A stretch of DNA of 64,000 bases, from positions 62,001 to 126,000 of the forward strand of contig NZ_BMFG01000003.1 of the NCBI RefSeq assembly GCF_014638005.1, written 5' to 3'. The DNA is from Flavobacterium orientale (lineage in GTDB: Bacteria > Bacteroidota > Bacteroidia > Flavobacteriales > Flavobacteriaceae). The position numbers and the translations under genes are program-made. Below the pieces are notes generated by a model. It did no database searches. It was not told the DNA's origin and saw nothing but the letters and a program-made list of their open reading frames with translations. Below, one piece after another: positions 10,671 to 19,009 of this stretch (position 1 is the first letter of the stretch; the number at the start of each line of letters is the position of its first letter).

Positions 10671-12569
10671 TTAATAAGCTCTTGCATCTTTTCCTTCATA
10701 GAAATTCATGAAGGCTCGGTTCACTACTCGGTTACCTCCGGCTGTAGGATAATCCCCTGTAAAATACCAGTCTCCCAAATGATTCGGACAAGCTATATGC
10801 AAATTTTCTACCGTTTGAAATATGATCTTTACATCGGCTTTGATATCCGAAGAACTTAGCATTTCTGCAATCTTATCCGAAATTTGTTGGTCCGTAAACG
10901 GTGCATAGATTTCATTAACATAATTAACAATTTCTGCGTCTTTTAATTTCTCTTGTTGTTTGCACTTTTTATAGACTTCATCAACAATGTGATATTGGTT
11001 GGTTTCTTTTAACAACGCCAATGCCGCTCTAAAAGCTACCAATCCTTCTAATTTTGCCATGTCAATGCCGTAGCAATCCGGATAACGAATTTGTGGAGCC
11101 GATGAAACCACAACAATTCGTTTCGGATTCAAACGGTCCATCATTCGGATGATGCTTTTCTTAAGCGTGGTGCCACGAACAATACTATCGTCAATAATAA
11201 CCAAATTGTCTGTCGGTTTAATAACCCCGTAGGTTACATCATAAACGTGAGCCACCAAATCATCCCTACTGCTGTCTTCTGTAATAAAAGTGCGTAGTTT
11301 GGCATCTTTAATCGCTACTTTTTCTGTTCTGATTTTAACCGATAAGATTTCTTCTAGTTTTTCTTTCGTTAATGTTTTTCGGTTATTTAAGATGTATTTG
11401 TTTTTTCGTTGGTTCAAAAAATCTTGAGCCGCTTCCACCATTCCGTAAAAAGAAGTCTCAGCCGTATTGGGAATATAAGAAAAAACAGAGTTGTCGGTAT
11501 CGTTTTCAATTACATCTAAAACCGCAGGAAGAATTAACCTTCCCAATTGTTTACGTTCTTGATAAATTTCGGCATCGCTTCCTCTGGAAAAATAAATGCG
11601 TTCAAACGAACAGGCTTTCTTTGTCAAAGGTTCCAAAATTTGTTCCATGGAAAAAGAACCATTCTTTTTTATAATCAATGCTTTTCCCGGATCTAATTCT
11701 TGCACTTTTTCGAAAGGCACATTGAAAACCGTTTGAATTACCGGCCTTTCAGAGGCAACCACCACGATTTCGTCATCTTCATAAAAAAACGCAGGACGGA
11801 TTCCGGCGGGATCGCGAAACACAAATGCATCGCCATGACCTAAAAGTCCGGCCATCGCAAAGCCACCATCCCAATTCTTTGATGCTTTGGTTAAAATTTT
11901 TGCTATATCTAATTTTTCTGCAATAACAGGCGAAGCTTCTCTTTTGGAAAGGCCATTGTTTTTGCATTCTTGATAGAGCTCAATCACTTCATCATCTAAA
12001 AAATGACCTATTTTTTCCATAATAGTAACCGTGTCGGCCATTTCTTTTGGATGTTGTCCCAACTCAACCAGGTTTTCAAACAACTCCTTAACATTAGTCA
12101 TGTTGAAATTTCCCGCTACAATCAAGTTTCGATGCATCCAATTGTTTTGACGCAAAAACGGATGCACACTTTCAATGCTGTTTTTACCAAAAGTACCGTA
12201 ACGAACATGCCCTAAAAACAACTCGCCGATATACGGTAAATTTTCTTTTTGCCAAGCTACATCATCAATAAACTGCGGTTTTTCAGTAAGCTCCTCATTG
12301 ATGCGTTCGTTTATTTGTGTAAAAATATCCTGAATAGGTTGGGCGTGATTGGATCTAACGCGACTGATATAACGCTGTCCGGGCTCCATATCAAATTTGA
12401 TACTCGCAAAACCTGCCCCATCTTGACCACGGTTGTGCTGCTTTTCCATCAAAAGATACATTTTTTGTATCCCATAAAAAGCCGTTCCGTATTTGTCTTT
12501 ATAAAATTGCAACGGTTTTTTTAATCGTAAAAGGGCAATGCCGCATTCGTGTTTTAAGTTGTCACTCAT
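10671..12569 (-). CDS. purF: Amidophosphoribosyltransferase (first step of purine synthesis)
   Basis: Transfers the amide nitrogen of glutamine to PRPP to give 5-phosphoribosylamine. The glutaminase domain has the nucleophile candidate Cys9 (NLKHECGIALLRLK), then GQDGAGFAS and LFLGHVRYGTFG. The phosphoribosyltransferase domain has the PRPP loop VIIDDSIVRGTT (about 457-468). At 632 residues it is longer than the 500-residue E. coli enzyme and belongs to a long form seen in Bacteroidota. Cys9 would have to be exposed by removal of eight residues, as the short propeptide of Bacillus PurF is; otherwise the glutaminase may be altered. The gene stands alone, with no other pur genes beside it. Confidence 0.9.
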   Translation of the reverse strand: MSDNLKHECGIALLRLKKPLQFYKDKYGTAFYGIQKMYLLMEKQHNRGQDGAGFASIKFDMEPGQRYISRVRSNHAQPIQDIFTQINERINEELTEKPQFIDDVAWQKENLPYIGELFLGHVRYGTFGKNSIESVHPFLRQNNWMHRNLIVAGNFNMTNVKELFENLVELGQHPKEMADTVTIMEKIGHFLDDEVIELYQECKNNGLSKREASPVIAEKLDIAKILTKASKNWDGGFAMAGLLGHGDAFVFRDPAGIRPAFFYEDDEIVVVASERPVIQTVFNVPFEKVQELDPGKALIIKKNGSFSMEQILEPLTKKACSFERIYFSRGSDAEIYQERKQLGRLILPAVLDVIENDTDNSVFSYIPNTAETSFYGMVEAAQDFLNQRKNKYILNNRKTLTKEKLEEILSVKIRTEKVAIKDAKLRTFITEDSSRDDLVAHVYDVTYGVIKPTDNLVIIDDSIVRGTTLKKSIIRMMDRLNPKRIVVVSSAPQIRYPDCYGIDMAKLEGLVAFRAALALLKETNQYHIVDEVYKKCKQQEKLKDAEIVNYVNEIYAPFTDQQISDKIAEMLSSSDIKADVKIIFQTVENLHIACPNHLGDWYFTGDYPTAGGNRVVNRAFMNFYEGKDARAY

Positions 12570-12657
12570 TGTGTTGTGTTGTTTAAACTGAATATATTTC
12601 AGTTCTTATTGTAGGTTGTTCTTAAATTTTACTAATTAGTTTCGCTTATTTTATTTT

Positions 12658-12777
12658 ACCACATAGATACATAGGTTTTACAAAATTACTAAAGACGTTT
12701 CACTCTATTAAAGTAAAACATAGCTTTGTGAATCAGGAACTGATCTATCTAACTCTTTTACTATGTATCTATTTGGT
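12658..12777. repeat. Inverted repeat of the 'CATAGATACATAG' type
   Basis: ATAGATACATAG (12663-12674) is repeated exactly in inverted form (12761-12772), with weaker matching to the outer ACC/GGT bases. The ~86 bases between contain no gene. It lies between purF and the pfkB terminator and looks like a small dispersed intergenic element. Confidence 0.5.
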
Positions 12778-12802
12778 TCAACGGCTTATAAACTATTTCT
12801 AT

Positions 12803-12830
12803 AAAAAATGCCCCGAAATTTCGAGGCACA
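12803..12830 (-). terminator. Intrinsic terminator of the PfkB kinase gene
   Basis: Hairpin TGCC-CGAAA/TTTCG-GGCA just after the stop codon on the minus strand, followed by a T tract. Confidence 0.75.
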
Positions 12831-12835
12831 CTTTT

Positions 12836-13762
12836 TTATTCTAATTCTATATCAAATTGAGTCAAAGCTCTAAATTGTTTTAATCTGTCATAAACTTCTT
12901 CTTTTTCCAAAACAAGCATTCGCTCTGTTCCAAATTTCTCTACACAAAAAGAAGCTAAATTAGAGCCATGAATAATGGCGTTTTTCATATTGCCAAACGA
13001 AATGTTTTCGCTTTGAGCGATAAATCCTGAAAAACCACCGGCAAACGTATCGCCTGCTCCGGTTGGATCAAACACTTCTTCTAACGGTAAAGCCGGAGCA
13101 AAGAAAATTTCTTTCCCTTGAAACAACAAGGCTCCGTGTTCGCCTTTTTTAATTACTACATATTTCGGACCCATCGTATGGATTTTTGCAGCCGCTTTCA
13201 CTAATGAATATTCGCCGGAAAGTTGACGGGCTTCTTCATCGTTAATCGTAATCACGTCTACTCTTTTCATCACTTGGTGTAATTCCGGTAAGGCACAATC
13301 CATCCAAAAATTCATCGTGTCCAATACAACCAACTTTGGTTTTTCAGTCATTTGATCTAAAACACTGATTTGCACCATCGGATGTAAATTGCCCAACATC
13401 ACCACATCTGCATCTTGATAACCTACCGGTACTTTCGGTTGAAAATCAGCCAATACATTTAGTTCTGTTACTAAAGTATCTCTTGAGTTCAAATCATTAT
13501 GGTATCTGCCACTCCAAAAGAACGTTTTGCCGCCTTTTACAATTTCAATTCCCGAAATATCGATGCCTCTATCTGATAATAAATCCAAATACTCTTGCGG
13601 AAAATCTTCGCCAACAACCGAAACAATGGCCGAATCGACATCAAAAAACGAAGCAGATAAACCAATGAAAGTAGCGGCTCCACCTAGTATTTTGTCTGTT
13701 TTACCAAAAGGGGTTTCAATAGCATCAAAAGCAACGGTCCCAACGATAAGCAATTTGTTCAT
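12836..13762 (-). CDS. PfkB family carbohydrate (ribokinase-like) kinase
   Basis: A cytosolic kinase of the ribokinase/PfkB fold, 308 residues. The N-terminus carries the sugar-binding Gly pair GGAATFIGLSASFF (about 27-40). The C-terminus has the family signature DPTGAGDTFAGG (232-243), with the catalytic base Asp238 and the anion hole around GAGD. The substrate cannot be assigned; adenosine, ribose or another nucleoside or sugar are all possible. Its position one gene from purF is suggestive only. A complete promoter and a terminator make it a single-gene unit. Confidence 0.85.
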   Translation of the reverse strand: MNKLLIVGTVAFDAIETPFGKTDKILGGAATFIGLSASFFDVDSAIVSVVGEDFPQEYLDLLSDRGIDISGIEIVKGGKTFFWSGRYHNDLNSRDTLVTELNVLADFQPKVPVGYQDADVVMLGNLHPMVQISVLDQMTEKPKLVVLDTMNFWMDCALPELHQVMKRVDVITINDEEARQLSGEYSLVKAAAKIHTMGPKYVVIKKGEHGALLFQGKEIFFAPALPLEEVFDPTGAGDTFAGGFSGFIAQSENISFGNMKNAIIHGSNLASFCVEKFGTERMLVLEKEEVYDRLKQFRALTQFDIELE

Positions 13763-13785
13763 TTTTTATGATTTGAAATGAGGTG

Positions 13786-13816
13786 CAAAGATAGTGGATA
13801 GGAAACAAAGTTACAA
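13786..13816 (-). promoter_or_regulatory. Promoter of the PfkB kinase gene
   Basis: TTG (13814-13816), 20 bases, TATCTTTG (13786-13793) on the minus strand, giving a leader of about 17-20 nt. Confidence 0.65.
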
Positions 13817-13941
13817 CTGTTTAAACAGCCAAAGTTTATATAAAAAAATGGCGGTTTTTAACCGGAGCGAGTTAATAGGATTTTTGTGAAATTAAGATAG
13901 CACTGAGTCTGAAATGTTTTTATATCAGCCAATTTGATTAG

Positions 13942-14199
13942 TATCCCAAAAAGGAAACAAATAGGCTGTCAAACATTTACAAAGACAAAAAGAAAAACGG
14001 CTATAAAAACACATCCCGTAAAATGTTTACCGTTAAAGTTCAAATAATGACCGATGTTATCAAATACCTCAACTCGGTTAATATAAATGTTTTATACGTT
14101 TACGATGCGTTACTATGCGAAGAAAAGGACAAACCTTTGGTAGTGGAAACAATGAACCGCATCATTTTAGAGCATGGAGTTAAAACCAGTGTAAAATAA
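13942..14199 (+). pseudogene. Remnant of an unidentified gene, C-terminal 85 codons
   Basis: An open stretch that starts right after an in-frame TAG (13939-13941) and runs to TAA at 14197. It reads like the end of a real protein (KDKKKNGYKN, then NVLYVYDALLCEEKDKPLVV, then MNRIILEHGVKTSVK). It is on the opposite strand to all of the array genes beside it. No full-length frame exists upstream. Similar endings occur, as far as I recall, in replication-type proteins of Bacteroidota mobile elements, but I cannot name the family. It marks the left edge of the accessory region. Confidence 0.45.
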
Positions 14200-14300
14200 A
14201 AAAGGCAAACTAATAAGCTTGCCTTGGGTTTTTAAATTTAATTATTGATTTACAAATAGTTAATTTGTAAATTTTTGTTCATCACTAATTATGCAACATT
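14197..14300 (-). repeat. 3'-UTR/terminator repeat, copy T1
   Basis: On the minus strand it runs from the stop of the lipoprotein gene: AATGTTGCATAATTAGTGATG, an AT-rich middle, then hairpin AAGGCAA-9 nt-TTGCCTT and a T run. The same order recurs at T2, T3 and T4. It works as an intrinsic terminator for the gene at 14299-14781. Confidence 0.65.
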
Positions 14301-14781
14301 ACCTATTTTGTATACTATCAAAGTAAACTTTCGATGACGGAACATTATTAACATCAAAATAGTCTTTAATATCTCTTTCGGCTGCTTTATAATTTAATTC
14401 ATATGATTTTAACAAATAATAAATTGACATTTCTTTTGATTTTTTTCGGTTAAATTGATTGATATAATCAGATGAAAACATCATAATATCATATAAATCA
14501 TAAAATGCTTTAGCAGAATTATGCTCATTTGCCATCATAAATGAGTAAATATAAAATTCAGACGCTCTATTAGAAGATAAAAAGTTTCTTGAAATTTTTT
14601 TGTATGCAATAGAATCACCATTATTAATAGCTCTTTTTAATAAACTATCTTTCTCAATTTTTTCAATTTGTAAATCACTTGTATATAAGAAATCAGTCAA
14701 TTCTTTAGTCTTATTATTATCTTTTTTATTACAAGAAATAATCAATAATGATATTAAAACGATTAAACTATGTGTTTTCAT
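14299..14781 (-). CDS. Small lipoprotein of unknown function
   Basis: A 160-residue protein with a type II signal peptide: MKTHSLIVLISLLIIS then Cys17, followed by NKKDNNK. After maturation it is a helical, charged domain rich in Lys, Asp, Ser and Tyr. The segment KRAINNGDSIAYKKISRNF and the later YYLLKSYELNYKAAERDI resemble single helical (Sel1/TPR-like) repeats. No family could be named. It is the left-most gene of the minus-strand array and ends in the T1 terminator. Confidence 0.7.
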   Translation of the reverse strand: MKTHSLIVLISLLIISCNKKDNNKTKELTDFLYTSDLQIEKIEKDSLLKRAINNGDSIAYKKISRNFLSSNRASEFYIYSFMMANEHNSAKAFYDLYDIMMFSSDYINQFNRKKSKEMSIYYLLKSYELNYKAAERDIKDYFDVNNVPSSKVYFDSIQNR

Positions 14782-14825
14782 AAAAATAGATATTTTACTT
14801 ATGTTTTTTTACTTTTAACCCCACC

Positions 14826-14974
14826 GCTGCCGCACGAATCCGTTCGTGTGGCTTTACAATAAATAAAGTCCTTCAGCATTATAAAATTTATAGTTTCTCT
14901 CCTACTTTTGCTTTAATTCAAAAATAGTAAAAATTTTCTTTAATAGAACCACACGAAGGGATTCGTGCGGGAGC
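14826..14974. mobile_element. 149-bp element bounded by inverted REP-like palindromes
   Basis: The left end 14826-14852 and right end 14948-14974 are inverted copies of a 27-base sequence (core CCGCACGAATCC, then TTCGTGTGG), 24 or 25 bases identical. Each end is itself a palindrome (CCGCACGAA / TTCGTGTGG). The ~95 bases between are AT-rich with no frame. The arrangement is that of a REP pair (BIME-like) or tiny MITE. The palindrome differs from that of the five RAYT-derived elements, so it belongs to a second family. Confidence 0.65.
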
Positions 14975-14980
14975 GGGGGC

Positions 14981-15090
14981 AAAATAAAAGGCAAACCTTA
15001 CGCTTGCCTTTTAGGGTTTAATTTGTATTTATAAATTTCAAATGGATAAATTATTATTTTTTCGTTCATCACTAGTTATAGAACATTACC
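14981..15090 (-). repeat. 3'-UTR/terminator repeat, copy T2
   Basis: Begins at the stop of the next gene (TAATGTTC), continues with CTAGTGATGAACG, an AT-rich middle, and ends in the hairpin AAAAGGCAA-GCGTAAGG-TTGCCTTTT. It is the best-preserved terminator of the family. Confidence 0.7.
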
Positions 15091-15487
15091 TTATCTCAAA
15101 TGTTCCCAAGTAAAAGTTAATCTGTATCTGTTCTTTCGGTTTTATTTTTATAGTTCTGGTTTTTAAATCGTTATTACCAACACTTGATACTTTAATTTGG
15201 ATATTACCTGGAACTACTTCAAGTGCAAAATAGCCTTTCTCATCCGTTACAACACCAATAACATTATTACAATCAATTGACACATTTGCAGAAGAAAGAA
15301 TATTTCCAGTTTTTTTGTCTTTTACAAACCCAATAATACTGGCACTTTCCACTTCCCTTTTACCCAACAAGGTATAAGAACCTTTTGTAACGGTTTGTTG
15401 AGTTAGTTTATTATTCGCACAGGAATACACAAGAACACAAATCAAAAATAAAATTAATACCTTGTTTATTCTACTTAACTTTTCCAT
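15086..15487 (-). CDS. Lipoprotein with a carboxypeptidase-regulatory-like (Ig-like) domain
   Basis: A 133-residue lipoprotein: signal MEKLSRINKVLILFLICVL then VYS and Cys23. The mature part is one beta-sandwich of the CarboxypepD_reg-like type: IIGFVKDKKTGNILSSANVS, then GVVTDEKGYFALEV, then IQIKVSSVG. In Bacteroidota this fold is usual at the N-terminus of TonB-dependent receptors, but here it stands alone on a lipid anchor. Its ligand is unknown. It ends in the T2 terminator, and REP copy A lies directly upstream. Confidence 0.75.
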   Translation of the reverse strand: MEKLSRINKVLILFLICVLVYSCANNKLTQQTVTKGSYTLLGKREVESASIIGFVKDKKTGNILSSANVSIDCNNVIGVVTDEKGYFALEVVPGNIQIKVSSVGNNDLKTRTIKIKPKEQIQINFYLGTFEIR

Positions 15488-15542
15488 TTATAAATTTATT
15501 AGGCTTATTCCCCGTCTCATTAATATGTCCTTTGGCCTGTTT

Positions 15543-15723
15543 CGAGCGTCACGCTCGTACCCACAATCTAATTCAAATCAATCGCTAAAACATTTTCGTC
15601 TTGATTTCCGTAATTTCTTGCACTGCTATATTTCCAATTAAGTGGATATGAAAGAAACTCAGGTTGCTTTTCAAAGATAAAAAAATTTAATTCTCTTTGT
15701 GGGTACGAGCGAGACGCTCGCAC
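15543..15723 (-). mobile_element. RAYT-derived REP element, copy A
   Basis: A REP palindrome at each end in inverted order (CGAGCGTCACGCTCGTACCC at 15543; GGGTACGAGCGAGACGCTCG at 15701-15720). Between them, on the minus strand, lie about 44 codons ending in SSARNYGNQDENVLAIDLN and a stop, followed at once by the REP. That is the C-terminus of a REP-associated tyrosine transposase (compare the family ending YSSARDY...). The catalytic HUH part is missing, so it could move only in trans. This copy keeps an open frame to the stop. Confidence 0.7.
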
Positions 15724-15788
15724 TAGCTGAGGGGTAAGGATACCATAATCCGAATAACACAAAGCATTATAACACCAGTTTATCAAAC

Positions 15789-16706
15789 TCAGTAATTTTG
15801 GAAATTACCAATATCACCCAAAATTTCAAAATATTGATTTAGTAAATAAGAATGACTAGCCAAGTAAACATCTAATAATTTCAAATTAATTTGATTATTT
15901 TCGATATTCTTTGTTATATGAAATGATAAAGAAGACGATGGGAAAAAAAGTTCTAAAGGATATTCAATAGTATTAAAAACTAAAAAAACAGATTTTGAGT
16001 TTATTAGATGTATATGAATTCTTCCGAGTTTTAATTCTTTAAAAAAAGATTTTTTATCAATTTTAATAATAAAATCTACTTTATCACTAAGTTTTTTTAA
16101 AACTATTACTTCCTTTTTCTTTACTACAACCATATTCTCAAAATGAATTTTCATTAAATGGAGAAATACTACATACCATTTTTCTTGATCTTCTGAATCT
16201 AAAATTTCAAAACGTGAAGAAATTTTTCTTGTAAATGTTGGTGTTGTTATAAACTCTTTTTGAATACTATCAAAATTAAGAGAATTTAATTTAGCTGATT
16301 CAATCCTAATTTTATGAATAAACTCAGGTGTTGATATATGATTTTGACCTGAAACTTCTATCAAATCATAAATAAATATTCTATTTACAGTTTTAGGTGA
16401 CTTATACAAAACTGAAAAACCACCATTTTCATCATACTTTTTAACTACTATAGATTTTGTAGAACTGTCAATAATCTCAAACCAGTTTTCATGATTTAGA
16501 ATAGAATTTAAAACCAATTGTGCATTTTCTGAATCAAAATACTTATCCTGATACCAGGAAAAGTAATCAGCATAAAAGACATATGCTCGATAGTCCAAAT
16601 AATTTGTTTCAAATTCTGCAAACAACATTTTATAAAGATTGGATACTTTAACTTCTGTGTGTTTTGAAATAGCTTCAACATGTTTTTCTAGAATATTATT
16701 TTTCAT
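15789..16706 (-). CDS. Protein of unknown function (305 aa)
   Basis: Not recognised. It has no signal peptide or membrane segment, which sets it apart from its neighbours. The start ATG encodes MKNNILEKHVEAISKH. The first ~60 residues are helical and aromatic (DYRAYVFYADYFSWYQDKYF); the rest is beta-rich with many Lys, Ile and Phe (KKKEVIVLKKL, IDKKSFFKELKLGRIHIHL). The base composition is very AT-rich. REP copy A follows its 3' end and copy B precedes its start, so it may have entered as a unit. An immunity-type or cytosolic partner role is possible but unsupported. Confidence 0.6.
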   Translation of the reverse strand: MKNNILEKHVEAISKHTEVKVSNLYKMLFAEFETNYLDYRAYVFYADYFSWYQDKYFDSENAQLVLNSILNHENWFEIIDSSTKSIVVKKYDENGGFSVLYKSPKTVNRIFIYDLIEVSGQNHISTPEFIHKIRIESAKLNSLNFDSIQKEFITTPTFTRKISSRFEILDSEDQEKWYVVFLHLMKIHFENMVVVKKKEVIVLKKLSDKVDFIIKIDKKSFFKELKLGRIHIHLINSKSVFLVFNTIEYPLELFFPSSSLSFHITKNIENNQINLKLLDVYLASHSYLLNQYFEILGDIGNFQNY

Positions 16707-16760
16707 AATTATTTAAAAAATATCTTGGACTTTTACTAACTTCTAGAGGCTCTTCCCCCG

Positions 16761-16955
16761 GCTGGTACTAGCGTCTCGCTCGTACTAGCATTCTAATTCA
16801 AATCAATCGCTAAAACAGGTTGGTCATCAATTACAAAATTTCTTTCACTGCTATATTTCCAATTAAGTGGACATGAAAGAAACTCAGGTTGCTTTTCAAA
16901 GATAAAAAAATTTAATTCTCTATATGGGTAAGAGCGAGACGATCGCACGAGCTGG
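16761..16955 (-). mobile_element. RAYT-derived REP element, copy B
   Basis: REP end TAGCGTCTCGCTCGTACTAG at the left and TAAGAGCGAGACGATCGCAC at the right, with the same ~44-codon RAYT C-terminus between. It shares private changes with copy D (the ATTACAAAATTTC stretch, the TATATGGGTAAGAG end). Its right side is joined to terminator repeat T3 exactly as copy D is joined to T4. Confidence 0.68.
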
Positions 16956-16969
16956 TGTTAAAACCTAGG

Positions 16970-17088
16970 TAAAATAAAAAGGCAAACCATTACGCTTGCC
17001 ATTTTAGGTTCAAATTTTATTTAAGCATTGATTTACTTTGGTTAATTTATGAATTATAGTTCACTATTAATTTTGGAACATTATCTCG
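16970..17088 (-). repeat. 3'-UTR/terminator repeat, copy T3
   Basis: On the minus strand ATAATGTTCCAAAATTAATAG, GTGAAC, an AT-rich middle with CAATGCTTAAATAAAA, then hairpin TGGCAA-GCGTAATGG-TTTGCC and a T run. It lies 16 bases after the stop of the 17104 gene. Confidence 0.65.
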
Positions 17089-17103
17089 TTCATGCTCAAA
17101 TCC

Positions 17104-18657
17104 TCATTTCTTTACTCTTATAGCATTAATATAGGCTATATGAACAAAATTGATATTTTGTTTAACATCTTTAATTTCCTTCGTGTTAGAAATTAAGATT
17201 TCAGCAGCTTTTTGAGAATTATTTGCTGTAGATTCAAAATCTGATATAATTTCTTCGGCTTCATCTTCGGGTAATTTTTCTAATTCTCTTATAGCCCATT
17301 CTCTGTCTTTTTGTCCTATTAATATTATTTTGTAACGTAAATATTCCAGTTTTGTAGCTCCATCTAAAGGATATTTAAGTAATTTATCGAACTCTTTTAC
17401 CATTTCATTTAGACTAAAGACAGGCTTTTTGGAATTATTATTCACTATATATCGGTATAATATTCTCTGGAAAATTGCGGCATGAAAATTATTATACGTA
17501 AATACCTTCTGCATGAAGTCGTCAACCAATCTATAATTTGAATTTTCTTTACCTAATTCATTTTCTATTCGTATCATGAAATCAAGATCAGTTAAATTTT
17601 GATCCATTAAATAAGGTTTGCATTCTTTTAGAATTGCTCTTGCTTTATCAATGTCTTTTGGGGCATACAACAAACTTTGGTAAAGTTTAAACCTAATCTT
17701 ATAATCATCTCGTTTTTCAAAATAGGCTATCGCTTGACTAACCAATCTTTCTCTGGTTTTATAATCTTCTATTTTTCTTAAAGACATTGAATATGAGCTA
17801 AAAGCATCGATGCTTACACTACCGGCACTAATGATTTTCTCAAACTCAGCATCTTTTAACTCCATCGCTTGTTCTAAAGCTTCTATAGCCAAACGTTCCT
17901 CGCCTTTGTAGCTATAAAATAATGCAACTATCGGAAACAAATGCTTATAATTATTGACATCTAGTTTTTTTACATAGTCAATCAACTTTCCCGCTATCAC
18001 AAAATCACTATTGTAGACGGCAGATTGTATCAATACATAGTAAACGGGCATACTCAATTCTGATGAAAAAATAGTCGCTTCATAATCTTTAATAATTGTT
18101 GGTATAATATTTTCCTCAGTAATTACAACCAAATGATCAAACAAATTATCTCTAACTACCATTTGCCCATAAAACTCATAACTTTTCGATAATGAAGTTT
18201 TAGCATATTTTATAAATTCTTCATGATTGTCTATCCCTAAATAATACGCTGTTAAATACAACTCTTTTGTTTCTTTATCCACAATTAGAGGAATTATTCT
18301 ATGATATAATCCATTAAAATCAATATTTAAAAAATAAGCACAAGCACAAACATCAACTAAGATTGGTTGAAAAGTTGATAAATAACTATCATCTAAACGA
18401 CCGCAATAGTCCTTCATGAATTTAATATCTTTAACGTTAAACTTTGCTCTCAGTAATGATTGCACCAAACTTGGATGATAGGGTACTTTTTCCAAAGCCA
18501 TTTCAATTTCTTTGATAAATTCATCTACAGGAGCATTACTGTATTCGAATTTTTCATAAAATTCATCAACAAATTGGTACTGTTCTTGAGTAAAATTTGT
18601 GTTTTGTGACCATCCAAAAAACGAGAATAGAATAAGTATGAAGACTATTTTTTTCAT
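17104..18657 (-). CDS. Exported TPR-like helical-repeat protein
   Basis: About 517 residues from the ATG at 18657 (an ATG five codons earlier, 18672, is also possible). The signal peptide is KKIVFILILFSFFGWSQ, cut by signal peptidase I; there is no lipobox. The rest is almost all helix in pairs of 30-40 residues, as in tetratricopeptide repeats (LIDYVKKLDVNNYKHLFPIV, YSYKGEERLAIEALEQAMEL, YFEKRDDYKIRFKLYQSLL). It is probably a periplasmic or surface scaffold; the partner is unknown. It is the largest protein of the array and ends in terminator repeat T3. Confidence 0.7.
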   Translation of the reverse strand: MKKIVFILILFSFFGWSQNTNFTQEQYQFVDEFYEKFEYSNAPVDEFIKEIEMALEKVPYHPSLVQSLLRAKFNVKDIKFMKDYCGRLDDSYLSTFQPILVDVCACAYFLNIDFNGLYHRIIPLIVDKETKELYLTAYYLGIDNHEEFIKYAKTSLSKSYEFYGQMVVRDNLFDHLVVITEENIIPTIIKDYEATIFSSELSMPVYYVLIQSAVYNSDFVIAGKLIDYVKKLDVNNYKHLFPIVALFYSYKGEERLAIEALEQAMELKDAEFEKIISAGSVSIDAFSSYSMSLRKIEDYKTRERLVSQAIAYFEKRDDYKIRFKLYQSLLYAPKDIDKARAILKECKPYLMDQNLTDLDFMIRIENELGKENSNYRLVDDFMQKVFTYNNFHAAIFQRILYRYIVNNNSKKPVFSLNEMVKEFDKLLKYPLDGATKLEYLRYKIILIGQKDREWAIRELEKLPEDEAEEIISDFESTANNSQKAAEILISNTKEIKDVKQNINFVHIAYINAIRVKK

Positions 18658-18808
18658 TTTATTAAAATTCATTACTAAATCTTTTAATTAAATCTGCTGT
18701 AGCTCTTAAGCTTAATGAGCTAAAGATATTGGGCATTGTTAATGTTACATTTTGTCTAGCTGACGGATTATACTTACTTGAAATATTGGTATATGTAGAT
18801 CCCCCCAT

Positions 18809-18992
18809 GGTGCGAGCGTCTCTCTCGTACCCTCAATCTAATTCAAATCAATCGCTAAAACATTTTGGTCTTTATTTCCGTAATTTCTTGCACTGCAATA
18901 TTTCAAATTAACTGGATAGGAAACAAACTCAGGTTGCTTTTCAAAGATAAAAAAATTTAATTCTCTTGTGGGTACGAGCGAGACGCTCGCAC
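18809..18992 (-). mobile_element. RAYT-derived REP element, copy C
   Basis: REP ends TGCGAGCGTCTCTCTCGTAC (left) and GGGTACGAGCGAGACGCTCG (right), the same orientation and internal RAYT C-terminal remnant as copy A, and grouping with A by CTTTATTTCCGTAATTTC. It lies ~150 bases upstream of the TPR-like gene. Confidence 0.7.
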
Positions 18993-19009
18993 GAGCCTGG
19001 GAATTTCAT

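Noticed and set aside
13483..13781. Plus-strand frames inside the PfkB gene
   Set aside because: Shadows of a well-conserved kinase; composition biased to Pro, Ser and Lys.
15568..15786. The 72-codon frame in REP copy A as a functional gene
   Set aside because: It is the tail of a transposase gene read through the REP; the other copies carry breaks, and no start signal is present.
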